Shown piece by piece: positions 11,995 through 24,938 of a stretch of DNA of 64,000 nucleotides; within the stretch, counting starts at the first letter, position 1, and each line of letters opens with the position of its first letter. The position numbers and the translations under genes were made by a program. The stretch spans positions 22,905,695 through 22,969,694 of the forward strand of contig NC_091143.1 in NCBI RefSeq assembly GCF_041381155.1, read 5' to 3'. This DNA comes from Argopecten irradians (Eukaryota > Mollusca > Bivalvia > Pectinida > Pectinidae). A model generated the notes under the pieces. The model was not told the DNA's origin. It ran no database searches and saw only the letters and a program-made list of their open reading frames with translations.

Positions 11995-12350
11995 AAAATC
12001 TACGCTTGTGGTGGTAAACAGTACCCATAACTGTGTTCATCCACAGTCTCCTTCGGAGGTGTCATGTCCCGTACTTTGTAGAAACTCCGTTTAAACATCA
12101 TTTAGCTTACTTACTTTAACCATTTGTTCTTCGGAACGACACTACTTAATTTGCATAATGCAGTCACGATGTGTAATATCAAGATGCATTCCGAGAAAAA
12201 TATGAACATGGCAGCCTACTGACGGAAGTGAGCTACACGATGTTTAAATTGAGTTTCTACAAATTAAAGTACGGGACACGATATTTCCAAAGGAGGATGT
12301 GTGGATGAACAGTTATGGATATTGTGTGCCACTACAAGTGTAGATTAGGT
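11995..12350. mobile_element. TIR element with about 105-bp arms
   Basis: Left arm: AATCTACGCTTGTGGTGG, CCATAACTGTGTTCATCCAC, GTCCCGTACTTTGTAGAAAC. The right arm is the reverse complement with small differences (GTTTCTACAAATTAAAGTAC, GGATGAACAGTTATGG, CTACAAGTGTAGATT). The loop is about 140 bp and non-coding. Confidence 0.85.
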
Positions 12351-12495
12351 ACCCACGACATTTCGAGTGGACAGGGAAATGTCTACCAAGCATATTTTTT
12401 CGTAAATTTTCAGATTCATCAGGTCATAACTTGGTCAATACTTTGCCAATTTTGTTCATCAAGCACTCAATAGAAATATAATTTATTTCTCTTTA

Positions 12496-12680
12496 AAGAT
12501 GCTCCACCGCTGACAAATGGTATTTTTTCTCTATCAAAAACAGGAACAGACGATTGAGTATTTTTCTTCAAAATTCACTTACTTTACACAATTACCACCA
12601 CTGAAAAGTTTGAGCTTATAATTTTACTTCAAGTTAAAAATATAAAAAATAATTAATTGCATCCCGAAAAAATTCCGTGG
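12496..12680. mobile_element. Partial copy of the 7334-7657 MITE family
   Basis: Starts GATGCTCCACCGCTGAC and retains AATTGCATCCCGAAAAAA, matching the left half of 7334-7657. The right TIR is missing. Confidence 0.65.
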
Positions 12681-12699
12681 CACTTTATCCTGAGATTGC

Positions 12700-13707
12700 A
12701 GCCGAAGCCTCGCTCATGTATATTGAATCAGCCACGAAGCCAGTATGCATTTTTAATTAGATGGCTTCAAGATGTTTGTCATAATGGGGCTTATATCGTC
12801 TTAATGACGGCACTTTGTATAGATGTGTAGGATGATTTCGAAAGGAAAATTATCGCTCTTTCCAACGGTAGTAACCGTTTTTATGGCGATATACTAGAAA
12901 TGGGTTTTTATAGCCGTTAAATGTAGGCGGGTTAGAAATTTGGAGCCTAAGTCTTGCCACTCTTCTCGTATATAATACCATGTAGAGTATGATTTTTATC
13001 GGGTTTTTTTATCTAGAGATCTAAAACGTCTAAAAAACTCTTAGGGCACTCTGGTGGGTCCATGATTATATAATCTGTAACTAATTCTTAGATCCCAGTG
13101 GTTTCTATAGTGGGTCGGAAGTCGGAGCTAGGAACTCGCAACAACCTTCATGTCTTCAGGCCAATACCGATTGCGCCAGTATCCAAGCTGATAAAAAGTT
13201 GAAATAGATCAGAATATTTTTGCTTCCTTTTCATTGATAAACTTCATATACATTTTTGTAACGAAAAATAGTATGGTGACCGACATTTTACTGTTGGTAT
13301 GGTAGTGTCTTTTTGAGGTTATAGACATAACATCCTCTGGTAGATCGATCTTTTTACGACAATCTTGTTTTCTGTGACGACATTCAGTATACAATCAATA
13401 CATTGGACAGCATCACAAATTGAAACACTCCTTTATAGTTTTACGCGATAAACCTAAATCCTTTAATAGCAGCAAACTCGTGAGATGGTTGACCATACAA
13501 AATAAAGTCTATGAAGGTAGGGTCATATGAACCTATTGTGCTAAGGTGTAAATTGATTGCATTAAAAACAAAACAATGCATTCAAAAGCAAAACAAATCA
13601 AGCGAAATATGTTTTTTTATTGATTTTGTTGTATTTCTCATTCTTCCAACTTCTACGATGTCAAGTGTTAGATGAGCCACATGGCTTTGATGGGCAGTTA
13701 CATATAC
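12700..13707. other. Intronic sequence, no gene seen
   Basis: AT-rich, with short ORFs lacking recognisable content on either strand. Confidence 0.5.
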
Positions 13708-16680
13708 AATGGGGACAACCTACGTCACCGGAAGTGATATCGGGCACACAAAAATAAAGAAAAAACGCCCGCTTCAAGATTAAAATCGGCTGAAATTATG
13801 ACATAAAAGCTATGCATCGTCTAAACCTATCGTGCATCAAAGACAATGTATTGTTAGAGATTCTATGAAGCTATAAAATATCGCCAAACTAGCTCAGATA
13901 ATGCAAACACCTCGACACAATATTTTTGGACAGCAGGGATATCGGTCACATTTTATTCAATAAAACGTTAAAAGTTGTAAATAAATAAATTTTGCTGTCA
14001 CAAAACCGTCCGTTTACTCATATGTAATATATGACTGTTGAAAGAAAATATTTCATTCATTATATTTGCTAGTGGAGAAATATAGACGGTGCTTTATTAG
14101 AAATTATGAAAGTGATATCGGTCACACACTTAGAACTTTAGGGGTAACGGTCACATCCAAAGTTACGAAAACTGAATATTACAGCATTGTACATGTAGTC
14201 GTTATTTACGCATTCATGCAACTCCAATGGATACCCCGCCAAAATACTTTAATTGAATTGATCTTTTTAACCCACTATCAGCAAATAGTTGGCGAGCTTT
14301 AAAAATAGCCTTCCCCCATTGCTCGTCATCCGTCCGTCTTTTATTTCTGTTTTTTTCTCTGAAAGTACTGGAGGGGTTTCATATGTGGACCCAGCTAGCG
14401 CTATTTATAACATATTTCGGAATCAATTCGAAATCGATTTATTTCGATACCGCTACATGCATTTGCCAGAGAGTATTAAGGATCTTTTTTAAATTTCATG
14501 TTTAGAAAGTTATCTTTCTTGATTCTAGTAGATGGACTTGTTGCTATGGTTCAAATTCCACATGTGAGCTTAATACTTAATGGACCTTTCTGGAATTTTA
14601 TAAGTACTACATGTATCTCTCTCTTTACTCTTGTTGTACATAATGCATCAATGGGAAAACGCGGTAGTCGACAACCTGAAGTTCGTTACTATGTGGACAT
14701 ACAATTATCAAATATCTTGTTCGATATAGATATTTTGATAATCATTTTAACATAGGATTGTATTTATTAATGCTCATTTATGAGACAGATAAGATAACAA
14801 AATAATGAATATTTGGCTATCTTGAAATTAATTGACTACCACGGTGCTTTTTAGCATTCATATACATATATTTACTTTTTCACTGCAACCCTAATATGTA
14901 TACTTACCAAGCGCATTTGACATTCAGGGGTGCATGATCTGCTATCCGCTTATTTTTATGTGATGTCATATTTTTTTCTTTATAGATACAAATATCTTGG
15001 GATGTTATCATACAAGTGATATTAAATGAAAATATATTCATTACATTGCATTCAGTTGACATTTAGGTGAGTATGAATGCCAACTGGACATCGGCTAATT
15101 CAACATGAAGCGCTAAAGATATTGGACCAACATGTTAAATTGACCGATTTGTAAATCCAATGGTAAACGTCACGATATCTCTTGGCCCTCTTGTTATCAA
15201 CTGATTTGCTTTTATAATTTGTTTGCATATGATCATTTGTGCTATTGTTGTTAAGATATATTCTAAGTACCTTTTCAATCGTTATTGTGTGTTAAATCTG
15301 TGGAGAAATTATTAGTGAACTGACATGTAGAACTGTACTAACGCTATCAGCTAAAAACCCTCAGTGATCCTGTCTATCATGTATTCACATATTTCTGTAG
15401 CTTATAGATCAGTATGCTTTTCCTTTCGTTTACATCGGATGCCTTTACATCTTTAAGTTTTAGGTAGTTTCTTGTATATTGTCACTGCGAAGTTTTTAAG
15501 TTATATTTACTTTAACACAGAAACGTACTTCATAAAAGTACAATGGTACTCCATGGAGATGTAATTTGTCTGCTTGTTAACGGTAGCCTCAGTTCTACTT
15601 TGCTTCAGCAAACATTCCACGCAAAGACAATGCTAGAACAAAGGGTGTGTACAAATACATGTATAGAAAAACGAAACAACATACAGTGTACGAATAACCA
15701 AAGTATTCAGCAAAAAAAAAAAAAAAAAGTTACGATAATAGTTAATGATGTATCATGTATCTCGGTAGTATTTCCTCTTTACCTGAATGAGTAGTTAGGG
15801 AAAACAACGCTGCGATAGTTCAGCAATTTTTACAATGCGACAAACCATTTCAAAATCTTTGGATGTGACCGTAACCCTGTGAACGACATCCTTTTTTAAA
15901 AACAACAAATCACCAACTAGGTTATACTGGTATGTCACTTTTGTAGCGGATAAAATGAACGATAGCTAATACTTGAAATATAAGGTATTTTATATCAGTA
16001 AATAACAGTAAAGTTAAAAAAAAAATACGCTTCACATATGTTCGGTGAATAAAATGAGACCAAATGCCACACTGTGGAAAAAGAAAGACAGACGGATGAC
16101 GAGCAATAGACGAAGAGCGATTTCAATAGCTCGCTAACCATGAACTGTTAAGGGGTTAAAAATCGTCTTTCAAGATCAGATAAATTCAATAAAAGTATTT
16201 TGGCGTCTTAACCACAGTTTTCGTAAGTTTGGATGTGACCGTTACCCCTAAAGTTCTAAGTGTGACCGATATCACTTTCATAATTTCTAATTAAGCACCG
16301 TATATGATTCTCCACTAGCAGATATAATGAATGAAATATTTTCTTTCAACGGTCATATATTACATATTAGTAAACGGGACAGTATTGTGGCAGCAAAATT
16401 TATTTATTTGCAGTTTATAACGTTTCAGTGAATAAAATGTGACCGACATCCCTGCTGTCGAAAAATATTGTGTCGAGGTGTTTGCATAATCTGAGCTAGT
16501 TTGACGATATTTAATAGCTTTATAGAATCTCTAACAATACGCTGTCTTTGACGAACAATAGGTTTAGAAGATGTATTGCTTTTATGTCATAATTTCAGCC
16601 GATTTTCATCTTGAAGCGGGCGTTTTTTCATAGTTTTGGTGTGCCTGATATCACTTCCGGTGACGTAGGTTGTCCCCATT
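13708..16680. mobile_element. 3-kb element with about 640-bp terminal inverted repeats
   Basis: The left end AATGGGGACAACCTACGTCA and the right end (reverse complement begins AATGGGGACAACCTACGTCA) are exact for the first 30 or so bases. The arms then stay alignable for about 640 bp (13,708-about 14,345 against about 16,085-16,680), including TTATGACATAAAAGC, AGAGATTCTATGAAGCTAT and CGTCATCCGTCCGTCTT. ATATAC occurs next to both outer ends, a possible imperfect target-site duplication. The 1.7-kb interior has no transposase-like ORF and contains a nested copy of another repeat (14,876-15,130). It is best described as a non-autonomous long-TIR or fold-back element. Confidence 0.85.
14876..15130. 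repeat. Short copy of the dispersed element, nested
   Basis: Begins TTTTCACTGCAACCCTAATA and ends with CATTCAGTTGACATTTAGG, AATGCCAACTGGACA and AACATGAAGCGCTAA. It shares both end blocks with 3595-4865 and 45,625-45,935. It sits inside the 13,708-16,680 element, so it inserted later or was captured. Confidence 0.6.
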
Positions 16681-16689
16681 GATATACAG

Positions 16690-18405
16690 ACACCCGTATG
16701 TTACTGGGCGAAGTCCTATAACTGCCGACTATGTATATTACGGGAAAACTCTCATTCAGCAGACACATAAGGCCACACCAATTTGAAACCTAGTTCTTCG
16801 TGATTTCCCGCCTCTAAAATGGAAAAGTTACAAGGAAAAAATAGAGAAAAAAAACAACATTTTACCGCCCCTTTTTCAGCCGCTCTGAAATCTGAAGAAC
16901 GAAAGTCCGTTTTTTCCTCCACGTTTCTGGTTTGTGCTTTAAACACGCCAAAATCCTGATCACTTGAGCACTTGAACCGGTAGGAAAACGAAAGTACAAG
17001 CGCAAAAGGGAACCAGATTAAGAAAAAAAAATGAATGAAAAAATGGCGCGTGTTATGTTGCAACTGTGCAAGGGATAAAATAGTTTGCAGAGGCTGAGCT
17101 GTACTGTCAGAATAGTTTCCATGTATGTACATGTACTAGTAATTTCACCCATACAGTACATCAAGTTAATGATATAATTTTAGCCTATCTGAGAGCGCAG
17201 CAGTTAATCCATTCTTTCGTTTGTTGTTTTTTTTAAAATGTGTAACTAAATAGAAAATATGCCAGGTAAATAAAGGGTTTCCAACGGCGAAAGAGTAATC
17301 TCCCCTTACCCATCAGTCTTATCGATATTAACATGTGTTTTATTTTTATAGTTTTTTGGGTGCGCTGAATAACTGAACTGCCAGAAACCATTTATAGAAT
17401 TATTAATTATTAGAATCATAGCTTTGCTGAATTACTGACATTGAGTTTGTAACAAGAAAAACAATTGAACATAGAATACTTCTACTTTCACTTTCTGCAA
17501 AAACACGTTACTGTGGCTACAAATATCTCAACGTCATTCTCCGTTACCAGGCGGAAAATTCCGAAGCAACTGCTCACGTAAAACAGCTTTTAAGTTAAGA
17601 TTCGGGACAAAATGTAATTGTTAGATTCAGGTAAGATTAAATTGGAAGGTTTATCTTTCACTAATGTTTTCATTTTGATTTTTTCCAAGCGTTAATTGTT
17701 TGTAATCACGCGAGAGTGATTTTGTAGTCATGCGAGAGTGTGACTTTGGATACTGTCTTGCTAGCCTGGTGCCTTGGCCTACCCATAATGCTCATGGGTA
17801 GGCCAGGACACCATGCTAACTGTCTTGCGCGATGCTGGATCTTGTGTAGACTTCCTGTTTCTGGTTTTTGAGAAACTCTAGCTCCAACTCTACATATATT
17901 GGATGATTTACATAGAATAACGTTACGTAGCCATCTCTATCACAAGAGTTCGCTTTGTGTACGGGACTTATATAGAAATATTGAATACCTAGTAGTAGAA
18001 GAATCCAATACTTAAAATTACGAATCCATTTTCTTTTCTGAATATTGGCATAACATTCAATGTTTTTTTTTTTTTTTTACTTTTACTTCATATCATGCCA
18101 ATAACAGCAATACATGAAATATATCTCCTTCCAACATTAGAATGTGTTTTTATTGATTTTTTGTTTTCAGAGATGAAAGCAAGGTTATAGAAACTAAAAT
18201 AAGAATTTATGCAATCGAAATTATGACATTGAATGCTTTTATAGTTTCGCATGTGATAAGTCGGCCAATACTAAAAAACTAGTCTGGATTATATATGTAT
18301 AAACTGTGATTTTTAATATCTTATATATTTTACATTTGTTTTTGTGTGGTTCTCTTAAACATTCCAATAATACATTTGTATACTTGTACTTGATTTTTTT
18401 AATTG
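16690..18405. other. Intronic sequence with one small palindrome
   Basis: AT-rich and without recognisable genes. A 56-bp inverted repeat at about 17,762-17,817 pairs TGGCCTACCCAT with ATGGGTAGGCCA. Confidence 0.6.
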
Positions 18406-18411
18406 TAATAG

Positions 18412-18525
18412 AGATTGAACAGTGTTTTGATTGCGTTAAAGGTGGTATGAACGCAATGGGATACAGACATATTCAATGTAGCGCTAATGCGCTACATGTA
18501 GAATATGTCTGTATCCCATCGTGTT
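18412..18525. mobile_element. Palindromic MITE, copy 1 (right arm eroded)
   Basis: Left arm: GATTGAACAGTGTTTTGATT, AAAGGTGGTATGAACGCAAT, GGGATACAGACATATTC. The right arm returns GAATATGTCTGTATCCCAT and then diverges after CGTGTTCG. The centre is GTAGCGC/GCGCTAC. A fuller copy lies at 33,212-33,341. Confidence 0.8.
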
Positions 18526-18529
18526 CGCC

Positions 18530-19244
18530 GACAACCAGGTGTTCTGTGTATTTAGGTGATATGAGTGACCGTACACACATACTGACGTAACTACTGTATG
18601 GAATTCCCCCCGAACATTCCCGAGGAAAGCCCCTCGGTTGTAGCCCCGACCAGCGATTCATTTTTTTTGTTTATTACCGTTACAATGCTTGAACACATCT
18701 TTTGTTTTGATGCCAAATACATATATTTAATTTGATCTAATAGCAACTCTTAATTGTTATTTTGAAATCCGCCAACTTATGACACTATCATGTTTCGAAT
18801 TACATGTTATTGATACATAGGACAGGGGAACCTATCTCTATTTGTAAGTAATACGTATAGTATGAATATATGTGTATTTATTTCAAAGAATTTCAAACTA
18901 AAGATATAATAGATATGAAAATATTCAAATGCAGCTAGCGCTAGGTGCTAAGCAAGCGATTTTGACCCAAAATCAACATCACTTCTTACTAAGGAAACCA
19001 AAATCAGCAAATCTACACGTAGTACTTTTTTCCCGTTAAAGCTTTTCTATGATAGATTGAGTTAACAAAACGTTAATATATCTAACATTTCAAAATTCGT
19101 CGGTACTTGCATTTCGGCACTGATGCATCTTCCTTTGTAGAATTTAATGTATGGGACGACACTCCTTTCCTGCATTGTTCACAACATGTACATTGTACAT
19201 TGATTTAGATTTTAGTATAAGATTTAAAAACATAATGAACATAC
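18530..19244. other. Intron downstream of Amt first exon B, no gene seen
   Basis: AT-rich intron flanking exon B. No further coding segment is recognised. Confidence 0.5.
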
Positions 19245-19446
19245 CTGACTGCATAGTGAAAATGATAAAGGCACTGGTCAGTATCCAAGTGGCGTCGTCA
19301 TGGGAAGGCACGCGACCATCACGTACACCGGAAGAAACCTCTGAGGTCAAGGTTATTTTAGGAGTTGTTGCATTTACCATGCCTTCAATGGTCCCATTAA
19401 CCATATTAGTCACTGTACCAATTGTCCCACTAACCAGGTTGGCCAT
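19245..19446 (-). CDS. Ammonium transporter, alternative (distal) first exon B
   Basis: The minus-strand ATG at 19444-19446 opens 67 residues plus one base. A long extracellular N-terminus is rich in Thr, Val and N-glycosylation sequons (NGT, NAT). It is followed by DDATWILTSAFIIFTMQSG and donor G|GTATGT. It joins in phase to exon 2 at 6780-7037, about 12 kb away. No second copy of exon 2 was seen between 8,700 and 19,200, which favours alternative promoters over a separate truncated gene. The N-terminus is 32 residues longer than that from exon A. Confidence 0.85.
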
Positions 19447-19807
19447 CCCGTGTCCGGTACTGGCCAGACACTATTGAGTCCTGGGACCTTGTCTCGAGAG
19501 CAAATAATGGACCAATCACACAACAATATAGTTATAAGATCGCAGACGAAAGACAATACCCTTGTTCATATACAGGGAATAAATAGCCAACAGGACAATA
19601 TGATAGTGGAACGCAAACCAACTAAATGCATTGCTGCTTGTAGACACTGTCGAATCGATCAGCTGTGCTAATGTCACATGAAAATTAAAAGCCTTTCAGA
19701 AATACCAACAGTTTATGATGAAATTGTATCGAACAGTCAAGGTGTGGCATTGACCGGTACTCAAGTCACGTTCACCAAGTTGGGAAAGTATAACATAAGG
19801 GAACTCA

Positions 19808-22168
19808 AGTACAGGGTGTGATCGTTTTACCGGGACGGATAGTCACGTGTACAGGGTGTGATCGTTTTACCGGGACGGATACTCAAGTGTACAGGGTGTG
19901 ATAGTTTTACCGGGACGGGTAGTCACGTGTACAGGGTGTGATCGTTTTACCGGGACGGATAGTCACGTGTACAGGGTGTGATCGTTTTACCGGGACGGGT
20001 AGTCACGTGTACAGGGTGTGATCGTTTTACCGGGACGGATACTCAAGTGTACAGGGTGTGATAGTTTTACCGGGACGGGTAGTCACGTGTACAGGGTGTG
20101 ATCGTTTTACCGGGACGGATACTCAAGTGTACAGGGTGTGATAGTTTTACCGGGACGGGCACTCACGTGTACAGGGTGTGATCGTTTTACCGGGACGAGT
20201 TTTACTGGGACGGGTACTCATGTGTACAGGGAGTGATCGTTTTACCGGGACGGGTAGTCACATGTACAGGGTAGTATAGTTTTACCGGGACGGGTACTCA
20301 TGTATACAGGGTGTGATAGTTTTACCGGGACGGGTACTCATGTGTACAGGGTGTGATAGTTTTACTGGGACGAGTACTCATGTGTACAGGGTGTTATCGT
20401 TTTACCGGGATAGATACTCGTGTGTACAGGGTGTTATCGTTTTACCGGGACGGATACTCATGTGTACAGGGTGTTATAGTTTTACTGGGATGGATACTCA
20501 AGTGTACAGGGTGTGATCGTTTTACCGGGACGGGTAGTCACGTGTACAGGGTGTGATCGTTTTACCGGGACGGATAGTCACGTGTACAGGGTGTGATCGT
20601 TTTACCGGGACGGGTAGTCACGTGTACAGGGTGTGATCGTTTTACCGGGACGGATACTCAAGTGTACAGGGTGTGATAGTTTTACCGGGACGGGTAGTCA
20701 CGTGTACAGGGTGTGATCGTTTTACCGGGACGGATACTCACGTGTACAGGGTGTGATCGTTTTACCGGGACGAGTTTTACTGGGACGGGTACTCATGTGT
20801 ACAGGGAGTGATCGTTTTACCGGGACGGGTAGTCACATGTACAGGGTAGTATAGTATTACCGGGACGGGTACTCATGTATACAGGGTGTGATAGTTTTAC
20901 TGGGACGGGTACTCATGTTTACAGGGTGTGATAGTTTTACTGGGACGAGTACTCATGTGTACAGGGTGTTATCGTTTTACCGGGATAGATACTCGTGTGT
21001 ACAGGGTGTTATCGTTTTACCGGGACGGATACTCATGTGTACAGGGTGTTATAGTTTTACTGGGACGGGTACTCATGTGTACAGGGTGTGATCGTTTTAC
21101 CGGGACGGATAGTCACGTGTACAGGGTGTGATCGTTTTACCGGGACGGTTACTCATATGCATGCGTACAGGGTGTGATAGTTTTACCGGGACGGGTACTC
21201 ATGTGTACAGGGTGTTATAGTTTTACCGGGACGGGTACTCATGTGTACAGGGTGTTATCGTTTTACCGGGACGGGTACTCATGTGTGTGTGATAGTTTTA
21301 CCGGGACGGGTACTCATGTGTGAGTTTTACCGGACGGGTACTCATGTGTGATAGTTTTACCGGGACGGGTACTCAGTGTACAGGGTGTGATAGTTTTACC
21401 GGGACGGGTACTCATGTGTACAGAGTGTTATAGTTTTACCGGGACGGGTACTCATGTGTACAGGGTGTGATAGTTTTACCGGGACGGGTACTCATGTGTA
21501 CAGGGTGTTATAGTTTTACCGGGACGGGTACTCATGTGTACAGGGTGTGATAAGTTTTACCGGGACGGGTACTCATGTGTACAGGGTGTGATAGTTTTAC
21601 CGGGACGGGTACTCATGTGTACAGGGTGTTATAGTTTTACCGGGACGGGTACTCATGTGTACAGGGTGTGATCGTTTTACCGGGACGGGTACTCATGTGT
21701 ATAGGGTGTGATAGTTTTACCGGGACGGGTACTCATGTGTGATAGTTTTACCGGAAAGGGTACTCACGAGGGAGTGATAGTTTTTAACGGGACGGGTACA
21801 CACGACGGGTACTCATGTGTATAGGGTGTGATAGTTTTACCGGGACGGGTACTCATGTGTACAGGGTGTTAAGTTTTACCGGGACGGGTACTCATGTGTA
21901 CAGGGTGTGATAATTTTACCGGGACGGGTACTCATGTGTACAGGGAGTGATAGTTTTAACGGGACGGGTACTCATGTGTACAGGGAGTGATAGTTTTACC
22001 GGGACGGGTACTCATGTGTACAGGGTGTTGAAGTTTTACCGGGACGGGTACTCATGTGTACAGGGTGTTATAGTTTTACCGGGACGGGTACTCATGTGTA
22101 TAGGGTGTAATAGTTTTACCGGAACAGGTACAGGATGTGATGGTTTGACGTGTACGGGTACTCACGTT
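19808..22168. repeat. 40-bp satellite array, about 58 copies
   Basis: Unit approximately TACAGGGTGTGATCGTTTTA plus CCGGGACGGGTACTCATGTG. Variants alternate ATCG/ATAG, GGAT/GGGT and ACTCA/AGTCA. A block with an irregular CGAGTTTTACTGGGACGGG join occurs at 20,197 and again at 20,772, giving a 575-bp higher-order repeat. Copies after about 21,290 carry truncations (for example GTGTGTGTGATAG). Short plus-strand ORFs inside are repeat artefacts. Confidence 0.95.
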
Positions 22169-22169
22169 T

Positions 22170-22600
22170 ATAATTACAATTCTTTCATCATGCTGTTATA
22201 ATAATATAAGGTTTTAATGTTCTTTTATTTTGTCACATACCTGTTATAGTATAAGTTCCTATTGCTCTTTAAATCCCAATGTTAAATTGGGGTAATGTTT
22301 ATCAAATACTGTACAAAACAGTTTGCAAGATATCTATTTGTTTCCGATAAAAGTGATTAAACAGAATAAAGTTGATCATGAAAGGGCTTGTCTAAATCCT
22401 ACCAGCCAGTAAGGCGAAAAAACACAGCCCCTTTAATATGCCTCGGAGATGTTCTAAATAAAAATAAGTTATTAGCTTATTGCAATCGATCTTTAGATAT
22501 TTTTTTTTTCTTTAAATACTTCTTTAATTTTAAATTAAGATGATTGAGCCATTGATTTCCCTGTTGTACACGTCTTTTATTGTCCATTGCTAACACCCAT
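22170..22600. other. Spacer between satellite and tandem duplication
   Basis: AT-rich unique-looking sequence with no gene or repeat recognised. Confidence 0.6.
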
Positions 22601-24938
22601 TTGTGTTGTTTTTTACTCAACACACGCACGGGCCATCTACTCACGAACATACGGGTACCTATAGCTCTCGTACGTGTAGGACCGAGCATGTGCACGAGGT
22701 CATGTGTAATACATGTGTCAACAGTGTGTGAATTCGGCCATTATAGCGGGGATTTTATAATGATATCTGGGGCGGATCTTAATTACTGGGTATGATGACG
22801 AAACAGAAAGGTAAGCATCACTGAATTGATGACTTTAGTCGCAAAACTTTTTTGAAAGTTTTGTAATTGTGAGGTGTAGAAATAAAGTGACCACTTTTGT
22901 AACCTTTAAATTTATCTAGTGTCTGATGTAAACAATTCACCACCAGCTACTACAAACACCACCTATATATAGCGCAATCTTACATCTTGCATCCCCCTTT
23001 AAACCATATCCATGGTCTCCTCTACACCCTGCGATGTGTACTAACACCCCGAATACCTAGCCTTTATTCCGTATACCATACACCTATCCCTAGCACCCAC
23101 TTACACCTCACATCCAAAGGAGGTAGCCGGGGTTGAAGCATTGCGGATGCAAATCGTATCCCCTGGCATTCTGAGAGCGAAGTTACAAACTACTTCGCGA
23201 TGAAAACGTAATCTTTATTAAGTTGAATAATTAAAAATGAAAAAAGATCATGGTAATTTTGATTGACATTCCTGATACTTATTTCTCACATAATCATACG
23301 TTATATATTATCTGTAGAAATTTGGAAAATATCCACGACTTTCGCATAGTTGGTTGCTACATGTATCTATTTGAATACGGCTGAATCTACATGTGCAAAA
23401 ATAGTACAAAATACACAAAAAAGGATATAACATATTTGCAAGCATTTACTTTTTTATTTCCGAAATATTAACTACCAAAATGGGCGTTTTACCAAAAATC
23501 TAAGTATAAAAACACTTCAAATTGGCACGATCAGTCAACTTGACAGGTTAATATTTAGTTTTTTTTCTAGCTAATGTATTATCGATCATGCATTTATATC
23601 AAAGAAAAAGCAATCCTTTAGGACATAAAACATAAACTGATATTGTTCAGGGTAAGATTTTTATAAATCCTTGCATCTAAAAAGAACAAAAACGGTAATG
23701 CTAGCTAAATTCAAAAGGTTTTGAGCCGTTTTCATCCTTCTTTATTTCTTGGACTGAAAATATTGTATCATTTCAACTTATTTGTTCTAACCTAAAGTTT
23801 GTCTTACTACATGTATATACCCGATTTCATATTTCAAGTATTGCAAAAATAGCAGATATTATACTTTAAAAATGGTCCAAAGTGTGATTTATCTATATTT
23901 TCTTATTTTTTGGGGTGTTGAAAAAACGACTTTCCGAACATATGATTTTTGGCGACTTTTTTTCTTGGTAAAAACTAAGATCCTCCAACCCGAAAAGCAC
24001 AAAACAAATTCTGTTGCAATAATTTGGAGGTTAAGCCTCTATTTTTCGTATTTTAACTGGGCTATTATGTTCAAGTTCACCTAAGAAGTGATATACAGTG
24101 GACCCTCGATAATCCGGACACCTTCGTTCCCAACCCTAAATCGTCCGGATTACGAATTTTCCGGACTGCCGATTTCCGTGTTCTCATGTAAGAGTTACTC
24201 CCCTTGACCTTGTAATCGGCGATAAGCTTTTATTTAGTATACGTGTTCTATAATAAATACTTCGTTTGATATGTTTTATAGGTGTTTTTGATGCTGTGAA
24301 ACAGCATTCTTTGGTACGCTCCGAGAGCATGTGCACATCTAAGCAATAAAACCACACCGTGATGAAAATCTAATGTTGTTTTATTCATTTTACATATTAC
24401 TAGATAGTATGAATAAATCGAAACTCAGTATTCAAAAATACAAACATTAAATTTGTACATACATATGCACAATAGACGGTATGTTTTAAGTGTTCGGTAG
24501 GGACCCTATAATTAATGTATACCTACGCGTCATGTATGGTCCCAAAAATCACGTACAACGCCTTCTTCGATGTCTTCCTCCGCGGCAGGCTTTCGGTGGA
24601 TTTTGAATTGTGTATGGTTTTTTTCTTCAATTTTACGTAATTCATGCTACTGATCGATTAATGTAATGAAATGTTAGGAAGATAATTGCAAAAGAAAGGT
24701 ATTACAACGGTTATAGATGCTTTTGTTTCGGTGGCATTGACGAACTATATCTGCTGATATTATTGCGCAGTTAAAGTTAATAGTTATGAGTTTCCTCCCT
24801 TGTTCTGTCACTGGGAGATAATTGTGCCTTTTGTCTATCGACAACTGCGTTATTTTGAAAGGGAAAAAGTACAAAATTCATCAACATAAACTTACAAAAT
24901 ATAATGATAATATAGATTTATATATATACGAGCTACTT
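22601..24938. repeat. 2.3-kb direct tandem duplication, copy 1
   Basis: Starts TTGTGTTGTTTTTTACTCAA and ends at CGAGCTAC just before the same start sequence recurs at 24,939. It is nearly identical to copy 2 apart from scattered 1-2-bp indels and about 70 bp (near 24,265-24,340) absent from copy 2. It contains CAGTGGACCCTCGATAATCC at about 24,098, resembling the terminal motif of pogo/Tigger-type DNA transposons. No transposase ORF is visible. Confidence 0.93.

Noticed and set aside
16752..17132. 126-codon minus-strand ORF
   Set aside because: Phe/Ser-rich, no motif, no splice or family support; AT-rich chance ORF.
20313..21131. Plus-strand ORFs of 67 codons (MIVLPGRVLMCTG repeats)
   Set aside because: Products of satellite periodicity; no splice or promoter context.
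19808..22168. CRISPR-like array
   Set aside because: Units are contiguous 40-bp repeats without unique spacers, in a eukaryotic intergenic region.
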